Assembly: GCF_030034735.1 (NCBI RefSeq)
Contig: NZ_CP125370.1
Location: forward strand, 3,782,001-3,846,000
Reading direction: 5' to 3'
Length of the DNA: 64,000 bases
From: Paenibacillus sp. RC334
GTDB lineage: Bacteria > Bacillota > Bacilli > Paenibacillales > Paenibacillaceae
Positions 62,453-64,000 of this stretch are shown here, piece after piece; positions within the stretch are counted from its first letter, which is position 1; each line of letters begins with the position of its first letter. The translations under genes and the position numbers were made by a program. The notes under the pieces are model-generated. The model was not told the origin of the DNA. It ran no database searches and worked only from the letters and a program-made list of their open reading frames with translations.

Positions 62453-64000
62453 CTACTGTTCCCAATTCAACTTATCCAGAGTTCGAGATAATACAGCCGC
62501 TGCTTCTGCCCTCGTCACCGATGCAGCTGGAGCAAAACGTCCCTTCTCGTCTCCCTTCATAATACCTAAGCCGGACAGCGTGTTGACAGCCGGAGCTGCC
62601 CATGTAGAAATGGCTTGTGCATCCGATAATGACGCTGAGGCACTTCCTGCCGCTGTATCTTCCGCAGTCCCGGCGAAGCGCAGGGCTCGCTCTACAATCA
62701 CAGCCAGCTCCTCCCTCGATACCGGAGCATCAGGTCTGAAGCTGCCGTCTGCATAGCCATTGATCAGTCCAGCAGCGGCTGCGGTACGCACCGAATCCGC
62801 ATACCACAATTCCGATTGTACATCGTCAAAGCCCTTCACCATGCGATCTGAATGCTCCAGTCCAAGCATACGAACCAGCAGCGTAGCCAGCTCCGAGCGT
62901 TGTACCTGACCATTCGGCTTAAAGCGTACGTTCGATAAACCCATCTCACCAGTCTCATGAGCGGTGGACGCTGACTGATTTGCCCCTGCCACAATCAGAC
63001 GAGTTGCCAAGCGTGAAATGTCCTGCTGCGCCCAATGACCGGAAATATCGCTAAACGATCCGCTTGCATTAGCTTCTCCGCCATCCAGCACGACATAGGT
63101 TCCACCCGAACGTCCATACACAGTCAGTTCCTCGCCAGAAGCGGTAAACGGAACCGGATGATAGGACAACTGTCCGGCTTGGTTGGTGGATACCTTCACT
63201 ACAGCAAGTTGGCTCATATCTACCGTTGCGGGAACACGTAGCAGATAACGTTCATACCCTTTACCGGAATTATCGCTACCTGCCAACGGCTGCTTGCGTC
63301 CATCTTCGCTTCGTAACTCCGCCACAACATCCACAGCCTGCACCAGCTTGCGCCCTGCCGGAATATCTGTGCGATTAGTCAATCCTTCGTTCAGCGTAAC
63401 CGTAAAGCTCAGGGAAATCTGTTGTATAGGCACCTGCCAGGTGTCAGCCAGCTTTTGAACAGACAAACGACCTGTTGCTACTTCATATCCTCCCTGTGGC
63501 GTTTCTACTCGCAGGGTGTGAATACGGTCATTCAAAACAGCACCCAAAGCATCTCCGTTTAGATTCACTTCGAATAGCTTAGCATCCGCCTGCTCCCCTG
63601 CACGGACTACGAGCGTACCGTTCGCCCCGTTCCGAATCGCATTTAGTATGTCAGCGGCTGGTACCTGTGCGACTGCTCTTTTCAGTCCGTTTTGCTCTGT
63701 TACTATGGACTTGGCTTGCACCACATTAACGCCTGACGAACCGTTACCATTCTGCCCGCTATTCGCAGTCTCACCCTGTCCGTTATTCGTCGTTCCACTC
63801 GCGTTACCACTACTATGGTTCCCGGTGTTGTTGCTGCCATTGCTCTCCTGCTGATCATCGTCATCATCTTTATTCCGACCACTCTCGCCATCTGTTGGCG
63901 GTTCCACTGTTTGGCGTGGCAAGCCAATTTGAGCAACCAATGGATCATGATCACTTACCCGCCCGTCCGCCGCGCTAAAATCCGCATTGATATGAACAAT
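62453..64000 (-). CDS. SLH-anchored extracellular nuclease, C-terminal part (5' end beyond the window)
   Basis: The frame is open to the right window edge and its first visible residues, INADFSAADGRVSDHDPLVA, are the typical end of an endonuclease/exonuclease/phosphatase domain with the catalytic SDHDP motif. A long Asn/Gly/Ser linker follows, then a ~190-residue beta-rich domain. Three SLH domains close the protein (DISGHWAQQDISRLATRLIV; GLINGYADGSFRPDAPVSRE; GIMKGDEKGRFAPAASVTRA). It would be displayed on the cell surface to degrade extracellular DNA or nucleotides. At least 516 residues are visible; the true start lies outside. Confidence 0.87.
   Translation of the reverse strand: MVHINADFSAADGRVSDHDPLVAQIGLPRQTVEPPTDGESGRNKDDDDDQQESNGSNNTGNHSSGNASGTTNNGQGETANSGQNGNGSSGVNVVQAKSIVTEQNGLKRAVAQVPAADILNAIRNGANGTLVVRAGEQADAKLFEVNLNGDALGAVLNDRIHTLRVETPQGGYEVATGRLSVQKLADTWQVPIQQISLSFTVTLNEGLTNRTDIPAGRKLVQAVDVVAELRSEDGRKQPLAGSDNSGKGYERYLLRVPATVDMSQLAVVKVSTNQAGQLSYHPVPFTASGEELTVYGRSGGTYVVLDGGEANASGSFSDISGHWAQQDISRLATRLIVAGANQSASTAHETGEMGLSNVRFKPNGQVQRSELATLLVRMLGLEHSDRMVKGFDDVQSELWYADSVRTAAAAGLINGYADGSFRPDAPVSREELAVIVERALRFAGTAEDTAAGSASASLSDAQAISTWAAPAVNTLSGLGIMKGDEKGRFAPAASVTRAEAAAVLSRTLDKLNWEQ

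Noticed and set aside
1..64000. tRNA, rRNA, prophage or integron features
   Set aside because: No tRNA cloverleaf or T-loop consensus, rRNA segments, integrase genes, attC-like sites or phage structural genes were noticed on reading both strands.

Overview
The window looks like a chromosomal segment of a spore-forming, low-to-moderate GC Firmicute, most likely Paenibacillus of the P. polymyxa group. The grounds are an intact mother-cell sigma factor gene (sigK), SLH-domain surface proteins, lipoproteins with Firmicute lipoboxes, LplA/B/C-type sugar transporters with large membrane AraC regulators, AGGAGG ribosome sites with frequent TTG/GTG starts, and CcpA-like cre sites. The genus is inferred from protein style, not from a search.

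Layout. 0-8.1 kb: an AraC/Cache regulator (cut by the window edge) faces a cre-controlled oligosaccharide ABC transport operon, followed by a DMT exporter and a YdcF protein. 8.2-13.2 kb: an accessory segment bracketed by a perfect 22-bp inverted repeat. It holds IS256 debris, an MBL hydrolase and a frameshifted FAH-family gene divergent around a 64-bp near-perfect palindrome, a TetR regulator and an ABM monooxygenase. 13.2-17.1 kb: a frameshifted DUF523 gene, sigK, a TetR/hydrolase pair and a deleted second copy of the sigK 3' part. 17.1-27.2 kb: surface and secreted proteins, namely a discoidin-like protein, a 1531-aa Fn3/SLH protein and two tandem pre-peptidase-like secreted proteins, one frameshifted. 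27.4-33.2 kb: two orphan type I-C-like CRISPR arrays with different but covarying repeat stems. Between them lie a lipoprotein, a compact four-gene operon with a polynucleotide-kinase-like protein, and a holin-like toxin ORF. 33.2-39.7 kb: small genes, several decayed fragments, a macrolide-type glycosyltransferase and a beta-helix protein.

39.8-50.1 kb is the clearest functional unit: a molybdenum-enzyme locus. On the minus strand, moaA-fdhD-moaD-moaD/E fusion-moeB-modA-modB import molybdate, build the cofactor and mature formate dehydrogenase. On the plus strand, a 980-aa Mo/W formate dehydrogenase is followed by its DUF1641 partner. The gap between them holds a MITE-like inverted repeat, a Fur-type box, a possible small membrane protein gene, and a structured leader with a very strong terminator just upstream of the dehydrogenase.

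50-64 kb: housekeeping and transport genes, including a KdgT-like permease with a Bug/TctC binding protein, an 806-aa AraC/Cache regulator, an MCP with a BMP-family lipoprotein, an Mrr-like nuclease, aspartase, GNAT and VOC proteins, and the C-terminal part of an SLH-anchored extracellular nuclease running off the end. No rRNA or tRNA genes and no cas genes were recognised. At least four otherwise intact genes carry single-base frameshifts, so either decay or sequencing error affects this window.
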